A stretch of 46,873 bases of DNA from Fuerstiella sp. GTDB taxonomy: Bacteria; Planctomycetota; Planctomycetia; Planctomycetales; Planctomycetaceae. Below are positions 24,742-34,700 of the stretch, piece by piece. Where the stretch lies: assembly GCA_014238335.1 (NCBI GenBank), contig JABABI010000055.1, forward strand, positions 1-46,873, in the 5' to 3' direction. The position numbers and the translations under genes were made by a program. Positions within the stretch are counted from its first letter, which is position 1. The number at the start of each line of letters is the position of its first letter. A model generated the notes under the pieces. The model worked only from the letters and a program-made list of their open reading frames with translations. It was not told the DNA's origin and searched no databases.

Positions 24742-26233
24742 GGTGGTCAATCCCTTGTTTCTGTGGTGGACAACTCTGGGCGTGGTGCTTGGCGTGACCG
24801 TCGGCTGCATTCCCGGACTCACCGGAGCAATGGTGATTGCATTGACGTTACCGCTGACATTTGCGATGTCTCCGCCGGATGCGCTGACCCTGCTGGTCGC
24901 AATCTACGTGGGCTCGGTCAGCGGTGGGTTGATCTCAGCGACACTGTTGAATATTCCCGGAACACCAGCGTCATTGATGACGACTCTGGACGGCTTTCCC
25001 ATGGCTGCCGGAGGACGACCGAAACGCGCACTGTCGCTGGGAATTGCTGCGTCGCTGACAGGCGGTATCTTCAGCTGGGGCGTGCTGACTCTGCTGGCCG
25101 AACCGATGGCCGTCTGGTCAACAAAGATCGGCCCGCCGGACATGTTTTCTCTGGTTATGCTGGCACTCGTGCTGATCGCGATCATTAGTCGAGAATCACT
25201 GACCATGGGATTACTTGCCGGCAGTCTGGGGCTGCTGTGTGCGATGCCTGGCATGCATCCGGCCACCGGGCAAAGTCGCCTGACGTTCGGCTTCAATGAA
25301 CTCAATGACGGATTTCGTTTGTTGCCTGTGCTGATCGGACTGTTTGCCGTCAGTCAGCTGGTAAAGGACGTGGGAGCGAATGACACGGTCGGATTGGACG
25401 AAGCCGGCAGCGAAACGCCGCCAGCCCCTGTCTCGTCGCAGGAGACTTCTCCGGACGCCGTCGACTTCGCACCGTCTTTGCGTGAATGGCTTGTTGCGCT
25501 TCCCAACCTGTTGAGGTCGTCCGTCATCGGAACGGTGGTCGGCATCCTGCCGGGAGTGGGCGCGAACATCGGATCGATTCTGTCGTACGCGACCGCTCGA
25601 TCACAATCGGCAGCGTCGAGCGACTTCGGAACCGGTTGCGAAGAAGGCATCATTGCCAGCGAAGCCGCCAACAATGCAACCGTCGGCGGTGCATTGATTC
25701 CGCTGATTTCACTGGGCATTCCCGGCAGCGTGATTGACGCTATTCTGCTGGGAGCATTCGTGATTCACGGACTGCAACCCGGGCCATTACTGTTTCAGAA
25801 TAATCCGGAGATCGTTTATACGATCACACAGTCGTATCTGATGGCCAATATCATCATGTTCGGCTTCATGCTGCTGACCGCTCGCTGGATGGTACGACTG
25901 GTGCAGATCCCGAAAGGACTGCTGGTTCCTGTTGTGCTAACGTTCTGCGTACTCGGATCGTATGCCCTGGCCAACCGCATGTTTGATGTCTGGGTGATGG
26001 TTGCTTTTGGCGGACTTGGCCTGCTGTTCGATCGGCTGCGGATTCCAACGGCGCCATTCGTTATCGGTTTTGTGCTGTCACCGATCGCCGAAGAAAACCT
26101 TTGTGCCGCACTGATGGCAAGTGCCGGAAGCTGGTGGCCGTTTGTGAAAGAACCGGTATCAGCCGTGTTCCTTGGAATTGCCGTTATTGTGTGTGCATTC
26201 ACATTGCGAAGAAACAGTGTGGCGTCCCGATAG
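24731..26233 (+). CDS. tctA: TctA-family large membrane subunit of tripartite tricarboxylate transporter
   Basis: A 500-residue protein with about 11-12 membrane segments. It starts at a TTG inside the end of the tctCB gene, so the two are translationally coupled. Family landmarks: GVTVGCIPGLTGAMVIALTLP, the repeat signature GGLISATLLNIPGTPAS, DGFPMAAGGRPKRALSLG, FGFNELNDGFRLLPVLIGLFAVSQL, GTVVGILPGVGANIGSILSYA, EGIIASEAANNATVGGALIP and SLGIPGSVIDAILLGAFVIHG. The duplicated G-x-x-P-G-x-x-x motifs are the substrate-path signature of TctA. A linker of about 45 residues (around VGLDEAGSETPPAPV) between the two halves is hydrophilic. Together with the upstream fusion it makes a complete sodium- or proton-driven carboxylate importer; no sensor kinase pair of the TctDE type is near. 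Confidence 0.94.
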   Translation: MTFEVVNPLFLWWTTLGVVLGVTVGCIPGLTGAMVIALTLPLTFAMSPPDALTLLVAIYVGSVSGGLISATLLNIPGTPASLMTTLDGFPMAAGGRPKRALSLGIAASLTGGIFSWGVLTLLAEPMAVWSTKIGPPDMFSLVMLALVLIAIISRESLTMGLLAGSLGLLCAMPGMHPATGQSRLTFGFNELNDGFRLLPVLIGLFAVSQLVKDVGANDTVGLDEAGSETPPAPVSSQETSPDAVDFAPSLREWLVALPNLLRSSVIGTVVGILPGVGANIGSILSYATARSQSAASSDFGTGCEEGIIASEAANNATVGGALIPLISLGIPGSVIDAILLGAFVIHGLQPGPLLFQNNPEIVYTITQSYLMANIIMFGFMLLTARWMVRLVQIPKGLLVPVVLTFCVLGSYALANRMFDVWVMVAFGGLGLLFDRLRIPTAPFVIGFVLSPIAEENLCAALMASAGSWWPFVKEPVSAVFLGIAVIVCAFTLRRNSVASR

Positions 26234-26347
26234 GTTTGCCGTCCCGCCAATTCTCTCAGAGCGACCGCTATTCGTTAGGAATCCAAAATTAAGAGTCGGT
26301 CGCAACGCTATCCGTTCGTACGTGATACATTCCAACACGCAAAGTAA

Positions 26348-27321
26348 TTACTGTCCGCTCTTTTCAATTGCTCTGGCCAGAGACGATTTGACGCCTTCGA
26401 CGGAGCCCGGGTTCTTGTTTTTCTCAAGAGCAATTTTGAAGTGTGGGACCGCCCTGGCGGGTTCATTCAGACTCAGGAGGATACCACCCGGATTGCGATG
26501 AAAGAACTGGGCCAACTGATCATTGCGTGCTTCCGGCCTGGCCTTGTCTGCTTCGAGCGCGACGCGGAACGCTTCTTTATTTTCCCCAGCTTGAGTAGCG
26601 CCGAGGCGGCCTCTTTCAGGTTCCGGACCTGAGTCGCGGGATCCAGCGGCGCAATCTCATGATAGACTTTCGCGGCGTTCCTGTAGTCCTTCGAGCGTGC
26701 ATACGGCATTGCCAGCTTGCCTTTTTCGCGAGCGATTTTCATAGCTTCGACGGGAGGCAGTTTTGAACCGGATTTTCCATCGCCGTACGGATTACGGACT
26801 TCATTGAGTGACTCCAGCTGCTTGATCATCGCGATCCCGCGTTCGGGGATTCGACTTGGCTCTCTCATAGATTTTCTACAGCACGTAGACGGACAAATAA
26901 TCGTCACTGTTTTTCTTCAAACGCCTTCATATCGGCTGACAAGGTTGTCAATCTGGCCGCGCTGGTACGCAAATCCAACGAAGCTGCGATGTGTGAGTGA
27001 ACGTTGATCGTCGCGCGTGGCCGTGGAAATGACATACTCGGCTGCGTCACGAAAGGGCGCAAATTCCGAAGTCAGACGATAAGCCTGCATCAGAGCTTCG
27101 TTCGTCTTTAGGCGCAGCTCGTCATCTTTCATCCGTTTCAGTACGCCTTCGAATGGCTCACGGCTGGCTTTGAAGTTGCGAGAATTGTAAAAGACAGCCC
27201 CGACCCCGGACGCCTCCTTGTCGGTTGAGTACTTCTTCGAAACCTGGCCGTTGACGCCCTGGGCCGCCGACAGGATCAAGGTGGCGAAGATGAACAGCGA
27301 TGTGGCGGTGCGTGCTAACAT
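26348..27321 (-). pseudogene. Exported TPR-type protein, broken by several frameshifts
   Basis: The leftward reading starts at 27321 with a signal peptide (ATSLFIFATLILSAAQG) and continues for 134 residues to a stop at 26917-26919. Shifting frame there gives LKKNSDDYLSVYVL, a TAG at 26876-26878, then KIYERAKSNPRTRDR. The next segment is in another frame (from about 26835: MIKQLESLNEVRNPYGDG, YARSKDYRNAAKVYHEIAP, NLKEAASALLKLGK), and near 26580 a further shift gives KEAFRVALEADKARPEAR, HFKIALEKNKNPGSVEG and ends at a TAA at 26348-26350. The pieces join into one protein of about 320 residues with TPR-like helix pairs. At least three frame changes and one nonsense codon mean it cannot be made whole. 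The intact ancestor was probably a periplasmic scaffold protein. Confidence 0.82.
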
Positions 27322-27432
27322 GGCTAAGACTCCTGTTTGATTGCGATAAACGCTGGGTCCCCAAACATTGAAACGGCAGAGCGAAACGTTCGCAAGCGTA
27401 GACGGTCACGGGAAACAAAGATACTGCGGCGA

Positions 27433-27461
27433 CGGGCCGGGAGCTTCTTCTCCCCGGCCCG
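27433..27461. repeat. GC-rich inverted repeat between divergent genes
   Basis: CGGGCCGGG (27433-27441) and CCCGGCCCG (27453-27461) form a nine-pair stem with an 11-base pyrimidine-rich loop. It lies between the divergent TPR pseudogene and the ATP-grasp gene. No T tract follows on either strand, so an operator or leader hairpin is as likely as a terminator. Confidence 0.5.
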
Positions 27462-27542
27462 AAATTAAACATCTACTTTTCCTGGCTGCGTTGTGTGGGC
27501 TGATGCACGACATCGTGACATTCCCGTTTTAATTTTCCTTCT

Positions 27543-28874
27543 ATGCTTCAACCGAATGTCATCCTGATTGGCGCCAGCGTCCGCAGTTTTTCTCAGTCAG
27601 CATTGCGCGACGGAATTCGTCCGGTTTGCGTAGACATGTTCTGCGACTCAGACTTGCGAATGTGTCTACGGGAATATGGTTTGAGAGAGGCATTTTGGTG
27701 CCGGCAAATCGATTCCTTCGCAAACGCTGCGAGCGCGGTCGCCGACGTGGATCCGGACGTTCCCGTAATTGCGTTGGGTGGTCTTGAAAATCACGAATCC
27801 GGGTTCCGGCAGCTGTTGGCGCAACGGACTGTACTCGGCCCGGACTGGGACACGATTGAGCAACTGCGGAACCCGCGACATTTATTTCCCACGCTGCGAA
27901 AACGGGGTTGTAGTATTCCGGGCTTCGTTGTGAAGGGGCAAAGCCTGCCACGTCCCGGGCCGGGAATGCGCTGGCTGCGCAAGAATCGTCATTCAGCTGG
28001 CGGTCAGGGAATTCGCTGGTACATGGGTTCCGATGAGTCGCGGCGACAGCAATCGGACACTGTACTGACAGACGACCTGCAGGAATTCATCGATGGCATA
28101 CCCATCTCGGCTTCATTCTTCGCAGCGGCGCAATCTGACAACGAGTCAACAATCGTTCGACGCGATACCGTGCTGCTGGGCTGTGCTCTGCAGCTGAGCG
28201 GATGCGATGCCCTGCATGCGGCTGACTTTCACTTCTGCGGCAACGCGGGGCCGCTGATACTTTCTGCGTCGCTGACGCAGCAGGTTGTTGACGCCGGACG
28301 CGCCATCGTTGACGAGTGGCCCGTTGATGGTCTGTTTGGCATCGACTTCGTTGTCAGGGATGGACATCCGTTCGTTGTGGAAGTCAACCCGCGACCGACG
28401 GCGTCGCAAGAACTGCACGAGCTTGCCCGACCTGACCTTCCCGGCCACGTGTTCCTGCAACTGGGGCGATCGGCACAGCAGTTTCTGTCCGCAGCTGACG
28501 GTTCCGACCGCAACACTGCGACTGGTGGCCCCGGCCATCGAAACGATCCCCCCGGCTGTTGGGCACGTTTCGTGATCTACGCAGATCAGGACACGGTGAT
28601 CACCGATTCGATGGAAGTAAAGATGCTAACGCACTGCACGCGCAACCGCAGTGGTACGTCGAAGTGTGCCTGGCTGGCGGACATTCCTTGCTCCGAAACA
28701 ACGATTCTGACGGGTACACCGCTGTGCTCACTCTATGTGGATCTTGCGGCAAAAGACCTGTGTTTTTCTCGGTTGAGTGCGTTGCTGCATCTTCTTCCGC
28801 TTGCGACGTCGCCACCAATCAACGGTCTTGTCGAAACAATTCAAGCTCAATTCGTCGTTCTTGCCAACGATTGA
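27543..28874 (+). CDS. ATP-grasp domain protein
   Basis: A 443-residue protein with no signal peptide. The N-terminal part is a pre-ATP-grasp Rossmann-like segment (NVILIGASVRSFSQSALRDG, then VCVDMF). The ATP-grasp core includes WLRKNRHSAGGQGIRWY (glycine-rich ATP loop with the preceding Lys), LQEFIDGIPISASFFA, and the metal-binding end FGIDFVVRDGHPFVVEVNPRPTAS with the Glu-x-Asn-x-Arg motif of the superfamily. Such enzymes join a carboxylate to an amine or thiol using ATP. A related ATP-grasp protein occurs in the tetrahydromethanopterin C1 gene sets of planctomycetes and methylotrophs, and this one may be that orthologue, but the assignment is a guess. The enolase-superfamily gene follows after 261 bp in the same direction. 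Confidence 0.82.
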   Translation: MLQPNVILIGASVRSFSQSALRDGIRPVCVDMFCDSDLRMCLREYGLREAFWCRQIDSFANAASAVADVDPDVPVIALGGLENHESGFRQLLAQRTVLGPDWDTIEQLRNPRHLFPTLRKRGCSIPGFVVKGQSLPRPGPGMRWLRKNRHSAGGQGIRWYMGSDESRRQQSDTVLTDDLQEFIDGIPISASFFAAAQSDNESTIVRRDTVLLGCALQLSGCDALHAADFHFCGNAGPLILSASLTQQVVDAGRAIVDEWPVDGLFGIDFVVRDGHPFVVEVNPRPTASQELHELARPDLPGHVFLQLGRSAQQFLSAADGSDRNTATGGPGHRNDPPGCWARFVIYADQDTVITDSMEVKMLTHCTRNRSGTSKCAWLADIPCSETTILTGTPLCSLYVDLAAKDLCFSRLSALLHLLPLATSPPINGLVETIQAQFVVLAND

Positions 28875-29135
28875 AATTTCGACAAGTGAGTGCCACCTGG
28901 GACTCGCTACTGATTCGCATTCCGATCACAATCGCGTTAGCGTCAGTGGGATGAGCCGATCACGACTCCGTCCCGGACTGGGTCCTTCACATCAGGATTT
29001 TAAGTCGTTTTAATACACTGTCGCGTTTTACGAATTTCTGTCGCGATCATCTGGATTGGGGATTCCCGGTCCAAAAACGGCAGCTGGAATTCTGGTTGAG
29101 AATCAGGCACACATCAGGAGTCACCGGACAGATCA

Positions 29136-30608
29136 ATGACTAAGGAAAAGTTAACGGACATTCAGATTCTTGGTGTGGATGTCAGCTTTGAACCTGTTTC
29201 ATTTCGAGCACCGCTTAAATTTGGTGGTCGCGTAGTTGATCACACATATCTGATCAACGCGGTTGTGACTGTGGAATCGAGAAGCGGTAATCGATGCCAG
29301 GGCTTTGGCAGTATGCCGGTCGGTAACGTCTGGGGATGGCCATCGGCGGCTGTCGATCCGCCGGATTCCGAAAAAGCGATGATGGCCTACGCCGAAAAGT
29401 TTGGAGAACTGTTCGAAAGCTACCCGGACTTCGGACACCCGCTGGAAATTCAGTATCAGGTCGGCGCAGAATTCCACCATCAGGCACAGAAGGTTTCCGA
29501 ACAGCTTGGACTTGATGAACCGATGCCGGAACTGGCTCAGCTTGTGTCCGTCAGCCCCATCGACGCGGCGCTGCACGACGCGTACGGTCGACTGCACAAG
29601 GCGAGCAGCTTCAATTTACTGTCGGCCGAATTCTGTAACCGGGATCTCGCGTACTATCTGGATGATCAGTTCGCCGGCGAATACCTCGACCAATACACGT
29701 CTCGTGAGCCAGTGCCGAGTCTGCCGCTGTACCACCTTGTCGGCGCTCTGGATCCGCTGACCGATGGAGACGTCACCGACCGCCCCGCTGACGGTCTTCC
29801 GGTGACTCTGGCTGAATGGATCGCCGCGGACGGACTGACCCACCTGAAAATAAAACTGGCAGGGGATAACCTGGACTGGGATGTGGACCGAGTGCTGGCC
29901 GTCGAGAAACTGACAGCGGTGGCTCAGTCCCCGCGCGGCTGCACAGAGTGGTTCTACAGCTGCGACTTCAACGAGAAATGCGAATCCGCTGAGTACGTGA
30001 TCGAATTTCTCAATCGCGTAAAGAGTGGCGCGGCTGCGGCGTACGACCGAATTCAGTACATCGAACAACCCACGAGTCGTGATCTGGAAGCAGCGTCGGC
30101 GGCAAAAATGCACGAGGTCGCGAAGCTGAAGCCCGTGGTTATTGACGAAGCACTGGTCGACTATGAATCGCTGCTGAAATGTCGTGAACTTGGTTATTCC
30201 GGTGTGGCGTTAAAGGCGTGCAAGGGGCAGTCTGAATCGTTGCTGGCTGCCGCGGCTGCTCAAAAGTTCGGCATGTTCCTGTGTGTTCAGGACCTTACCT
30301 GTCCGGGAGCGTCCTTTCTGCACTCATGCAGTCTGGCGGCAAGAATTCCAGGCATCGCCGCCATTGAAGGTAATGCACGGCAGTACTGTCCCGGCCCCAA
30401 CAACAAATGGGCAAAGCGATATCCGGCGTTGTTTTCGATCAAGGATGGCTCTGTTGGCACCGGCAAGCTCTCTGAACACGGCCTTGGATTTCATTCGTCA
30501 GAATGGACGTCGGGCATCGGAGCGCTCTCCAATGAAGACCTGGTATCATCGTTTGAGACAACCGAACGCCTTACCCCTACGCGCAAGACCGTTCGCGACG
30601 AAAGCTGA
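29136..30608 (+). CDS. Enolase-superfamily (mandelate racemase/muconate lactonizing type) protein
   Basis: A 490-residue cytoplasmic protein, longer than the usual 360-400 because of an extended N-terminal half. The barrel carries the expected residues: Lys-x-Lys in HLKIKLAG, metal ligands Asp in YSCDFNEK, Glu in IEQPTSRD and Glu/Asp in VVIDEALV, and the far-side Lys in VALKACKGQS. N-terminal capping-domain signals include FRAPLKFGGRVVDHTYLI and SPIDAALHDAYGR. Members abstract a proton next to a carboxylate; dehydratase, epimerase or lactonizing activity cannot be told apart from sequence. The catalytic residues are retained, so it is likely active. The gene is 261 bp from the ATP-grasp gene upstream and 107 bp from a convergent membrane-protein gene. 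Confidence 0.85.
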   Translation: MTKEKLTDIQILGVDVSFEPVSFRAPLKFGGRVVDHTYLINAVVTVESRSGNRCQGFGSMPVGNVWGWPSAAVDPPDSEKAMMAYAEKFGELFESYPDFGHPLEIQYQVGAEFHHQAQKVSEQLGLDEPMPELAQLVSVSPIDAALHDAYGRLHKASSFNLLSAEFCNRDLAYYLDDQFAGEYLDQYTSREPVPSLPLYHLVGALDPLTDGDVTDRPADGLPVTLAEWIAADGLTHLKIKLAGDNLDWDVDRVLAVEKLTAVAQSPRGCTEWFYSCDFNEKCESAEYVIEFLNRVKSGAAAAYDRIQYIEQPTSRDLEAASAAKMHEVAKLKPVVIDEALVDYESLLKCRELGYSGVALKACKGQSESLLAAAAAQKFGMFLCVQDLTCPGASFLHSCSLAARIPGIAAIEGNARQYCPGPNNKWAKRYPALFSIKDGSVGTGKLSEHGLGFHSSEWTSGIGALSNEDLVSSFETTERLTPTRKTVRDES

Positions 30609-30715
30609 CGGTCCGGCGGGATTCTGGAATTCGGTTTGATCGCGTACTCAACACATGGCGCATATGGTCACGCTGGCAGTTTTTCTTAAATTAGTCTGCT
30701 CACCACCGGCGGGAT

Positions 30716-31462
30716 TCAGAGTTTTTCAGTTATGTACTGGTCCGATTCAACGTGCGGCTGTGACGACGAACTCCAGCATTCTGCCGGGTCCTGGGCGATC
30801 ATTCGCGACGACAGCCACCAGTAGCAGATGATTGCAGTCATTGCCCCGCCAATAATAGCGGTGGCGGTGACTGCGCCTGATCGTGGAGTGGTAATCAAAA
30901 GCGCGGACAACGACGTGGCAGGCAACCCGATCGATGTTGCAACGACAAATACGGCGTGGTTAAAATAGAGGCCAGGTGCCAGGTGAACTGCGTTCTTAAG
31001 TTCTCCCTGTACGAGTTCGCGCAGTCGCGGATGCACCCAGACGCGGATGTCTGTCATGGCGGCGGCCAAGGTTGCCGCGAGCCCCGCGATTGTCGTCAGG
31101 CTCAGACCGGCTGCCAGCACAGTCATCGTGACGGCGAACCGGTCCATGTTCGGCGGATTGCCGTTCAGGTGAAACATTGTGACGAAAACGATTACGGAGA
31201 CGAGGGCCGCCGCCGCTGCCTTCCAACAGGACGTCGCGAACAGAAAGGCCGCACAGACACGAGCCCGCGCATGCCGTTGATCCGTAGAGAGAACCCACAA
31301 TCCGCAACGAAACGAATTTCTGCCCGCATTAATCGACGGTAATGCGGCCGCCACGGCGACATTATCCGTAACTAAAAGAAGGACGACTGCAAGAGCCAGC
31401 ATCAGTGCGAAGTCTCTCAACTGGTCGTGTGGCTTCATGGTTGCTGCATCCAGGTCGGGCAT
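30716..31462 (-). CDS. Membrane protein of unknown function
   Basis: A 248-residue protein from the ATG at 31462; an ATG eight codons in (31438) is an alternative, and the open frame runs on to 31711 without membrane or signal features. Four to five hydrophobic stretches are visible: FALMLALAVVLLLV, AAALVSVIVFVTMFHL, MTVLAAGLSLTTIAGLAATLA, FVVATSIGLPATSLSALLI and ATAIIGGAMTAIICYWWL. A charged loop with WVHPRLRELVQGELKN lies between the third and fourth. I do not recognise the family. It is divergent from the large PQQ-propeller gene and convergent to the enolase-superfamily gene, so it is a single transcription unit. Confidence 0.6.
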   Translation of the reverse strand: MPDLDAATMKPHDQLRDFALMLALAVVLLLVTDNVAVAAALPSINAGRNSFRCGLWVLSTDQRHARARVCAAFLFATSCWKAAAAALVSVIVFVTMFHLNGNPPNMDRFAVTMTVLAAGLSLTTIAGLAATLAAAMTDIRVWVHPRLRELVQGELKNAVHLAPGLYFNHAVFVVATSIGLPATSLSALLITTPRSGAVTATAIIGGAMTAIICYWWLSSRMIAQDPAECWSSSSQPHVESDQYITEKL

Positions 31463-31709
31463 GGAATTCGATAAGGACCACAAGGTGAAGGATTTGCAGC
31501 GCGATTCAATCAAGTTGGGTGCAATCCCTGACGTGATTGATAGCATATTCGGTTGCTTCGTATGCCTCTGGTTCGTGGCCGTCAGGATCGCATTCGACCC
31601 TAAGAAACAGCAAGCCGGCGAGCCAAAACTGTTCACAAAAACAAATAAACAGCTCCAGCGCACAACTTGCCCCGTCTGAAGCGCTAATTTTACCTTATCG
31701 GAATCAGTC

Positions 31710-34700
31710 ATGCACCGCGATCTGCAGCGATTATCCCTGTGTTTAGTGGCGACCCTCTTTCCCGCCAGTCAGTTGCTGGCCGACGCGACAAGCGACGCAA
31801 ACGAGATCCTGTCGGAATCCGGCGTGTCCGCAGGCTTTGTCGTGCACTTGGGGGCTGGCGATGGCTCGCTGACGGCGGCTCTGCGACAAAACAATCTCAT
31901 TCAGGTTCACGGCCTGGAAGCAGATCCGGCCAAGGTGGCGATTGCTCGAAATCAGATTCGGGCGGCCGGCGATTATGGTGAAGTCTCCGTTGTGAAGTTC
32001 AGCGGCAGGCAACTGCCGTATGTTGACAACCTGGTAAACCTGTTCGTTACCGCAAATTCCGGCGACGTGCCGATGACTGAAATAGTTCGTGTGCTTGTGC
32101 CCAATGGCGTGGCCATGGTGAAAGGTGCTGATGGCAAGTGGACGAAGACCGTCAAGCCGCGGCCCGAAGACATCGACGAATGGTCGCACTATCTGCACGA
32201 CGCCAGCGGAAACTCGGTGGCGCATGATGACGTCGTCGGTCCGCCTCGACATTTGCAGTGGGTCGGCAGCCCGCGGTGGGCTCGACACCACGACCGCATG
32301 GCCAGCATGAGCGCTCTGGTTTCCACGAACGGTCGCATGTTTTACATCATGGACGAAGGCAGCCGGATTTCTATTCAGCTGCCGCCCAGATGGAAACTGA
32401 TTGCTCGCGACGCATTCAACGGTTCCATGCTGTGGAAGCGTGATATTGAGAACTGGCAGAGTCATCTATGGCCGCTGAAAAGTGGTCCGACACAATTGTC
32501 ACGTCGCCTGGTGTCCAGCGGTGACACGGTCTTCGCGACATTAGGTATCAATGCACCTCTGACAGCCATCGACGCCCGCACTGGTGAAACATTAAGAACG
32601 TATGCCGGTAGTGACGCGACAGAAGAAATCATTCACACCAATGGACTGCTGTTTCTGGTGGTGCGAAAAGGAAAAGCGGAACTTGCCGACTACGTACCGT
32701 TGAATGCCACCGTCGGCGACCAGGCCAAGGTTCGAGAGTTATTCTGGGACGAAGAACCGCGAGTGGTGATGGCCTTCGAAGCCGATACGGGCAATCAGCT
32801 GTGGGCTACAAAGACGAAAGTATCGCCACTGACGCTGTCCGCTCACGGAGATCACGTCTACTTCCACGACGGCGAAAAACTGGTCGCGCTGAATCAGCAG
32901 ACGGGTGATGTTGCCTGGAATACCGAACCGGTAACACGACGTAAATCGTTTACGTTCAACTTCGGTCCCCGAATGGTCGCATACGAAGACGTTGTGCTGT
33001 ACGCCGGGGGTGACGGAAACATGATCAGCGTGGACTCCGCTTCCGGCAAGGAGTTATGGAAGGCGAATCATCCCAATTCCGGTTATCAGTCGCCTCAGGA
33101 CCTGATGGTGCTGAACGGCCTGGTATGGTGCGCACCAACGACAGCCGGCAAAGACACCGGTGTATTTACCGGACGTGATCCTCGTACCGGCGAAGTGAAA
33201 AAGGAGTTCGCACCGGATGTGGATACGTATTGGTTCCATCACCGCTGTTACATCGCGAAGGCAACTGACAATTTCCTGATGCCGTCTCGTACAGGCATTG
33301 AGTTCGTCGATCCGGAAAAGGAGCATTGGGACATTCATCACTGGGTGCGAGGCGGGTGCCTGTACGGAGTGATGCCGTGCAACGGCCTGACCTACGCTCC
33401 GCCGCACAACTGTGCGTGTTACCCGGAAGCGAAGCTGTTTGGCTTCAATGCACTGGCTCCGTTCGCTCCGACTCGCCCAGTCCCCGGCGAAGTTTCTGAG
33501 GAAGGTCGTTTGGAACAGGGTACCGCGTTCGGTAGCGACCTGGCGGCAGCAGACAGCGGCGGCGCTGATGACTGGCCGACGTTCCGCGGCGACGCACAAC
33601 GCAGTGGCATGGCAACAATGCCGATTGAAGCGAAAGTCGACACCAAATGGTCAGCAAATATCGGTGGTCGGCTGACGTCACCCGTGATTGCCGCGGGGAC
33701 AGTCTACGTAGCTCAGATCGATACACATACCCTTTATGCTCTGAACGAAAAGTCCGGCGACAAGCAGTGGACGTATACCGCTGGTGCTCGGATCGATTCA
33801 CCGCCGACTGTCCATCGTGGTCGAGTGGTCTTTGGCGGAGCTGATGGCTGGGTGTACTGCCTGCGTGCCAGCGACGGTGAACTGGCGTGGCGCTATCGAG
33901 CTGCCCCGCTGGATCGCCGGACGATGGCCTATGAACAACTTGAATCGCTTTGGCCGGTTCATGGCAGTGTGCTGATTCGCGACGAAACGATTTATACTGT
34001 CGCGGGCCGATCCAACTTTCTGGACGGCGGGCTGCGTCTCTTGAGGCTGGATCTGCAAACCGGGAGGAAGATTTCCGAAACGATCATGGATCACACCAAC
34101 CCGGCCACCGGCAATAACCTGCAGGAAGTTCTACAGGTCCTGCAGATGCCTGTTGGATTGCCTGACATTCTGAGTTCCGATGACAAGTACGTTTACATGA
34201 AGTCTCAGAAATTCGACCTTGAAGGCAAGCGCCTTGAGATTGGTCCGAACTCCGGCGACTTTGCCGGACAGGCGTCCAAACAACGTGGTGACGGGGCTCA
34301 CCTGTTTGCTCCAATGGGATATCTGGACGACACATGGTTCCATCGATCGTACTGGGTGATGGGCCAGAGTTTTGCGGGTGGCCATGCAGGATATTATCAG
34401 GCCGGCAAGTTTGCTCCGTCCGGACGCATTCTGGTCAACGGCGATGGCTATGTGTACGGCTACGGTCGCAAGCCCGAATACCTCCGCTGGACAACAACGC
34501 TGGAACATCAGCTGTTTGCCGCGTCTCCCGAACCGCCGGAAATTCCTGAAGGCTTTCTGAAGAAAGGCGGCGGTGGCAACGCCAAATCGAACGCTGTTAG
34601 TTTCAGCAAGTCACCGAGTCTGAATCCAACGGGCAAGCCACTAACGGTGGAAGCATGGATGACGTCGACCAGGCCCAGAGGCACCATTATTGCCCGCGGA

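Noticed and set aside
23782..24822. Leftward 346-codon frame opposite the TctC-TctB gene
   Set aside because: Gln- and Arg-rich complement of well-supported domains; no motifs.
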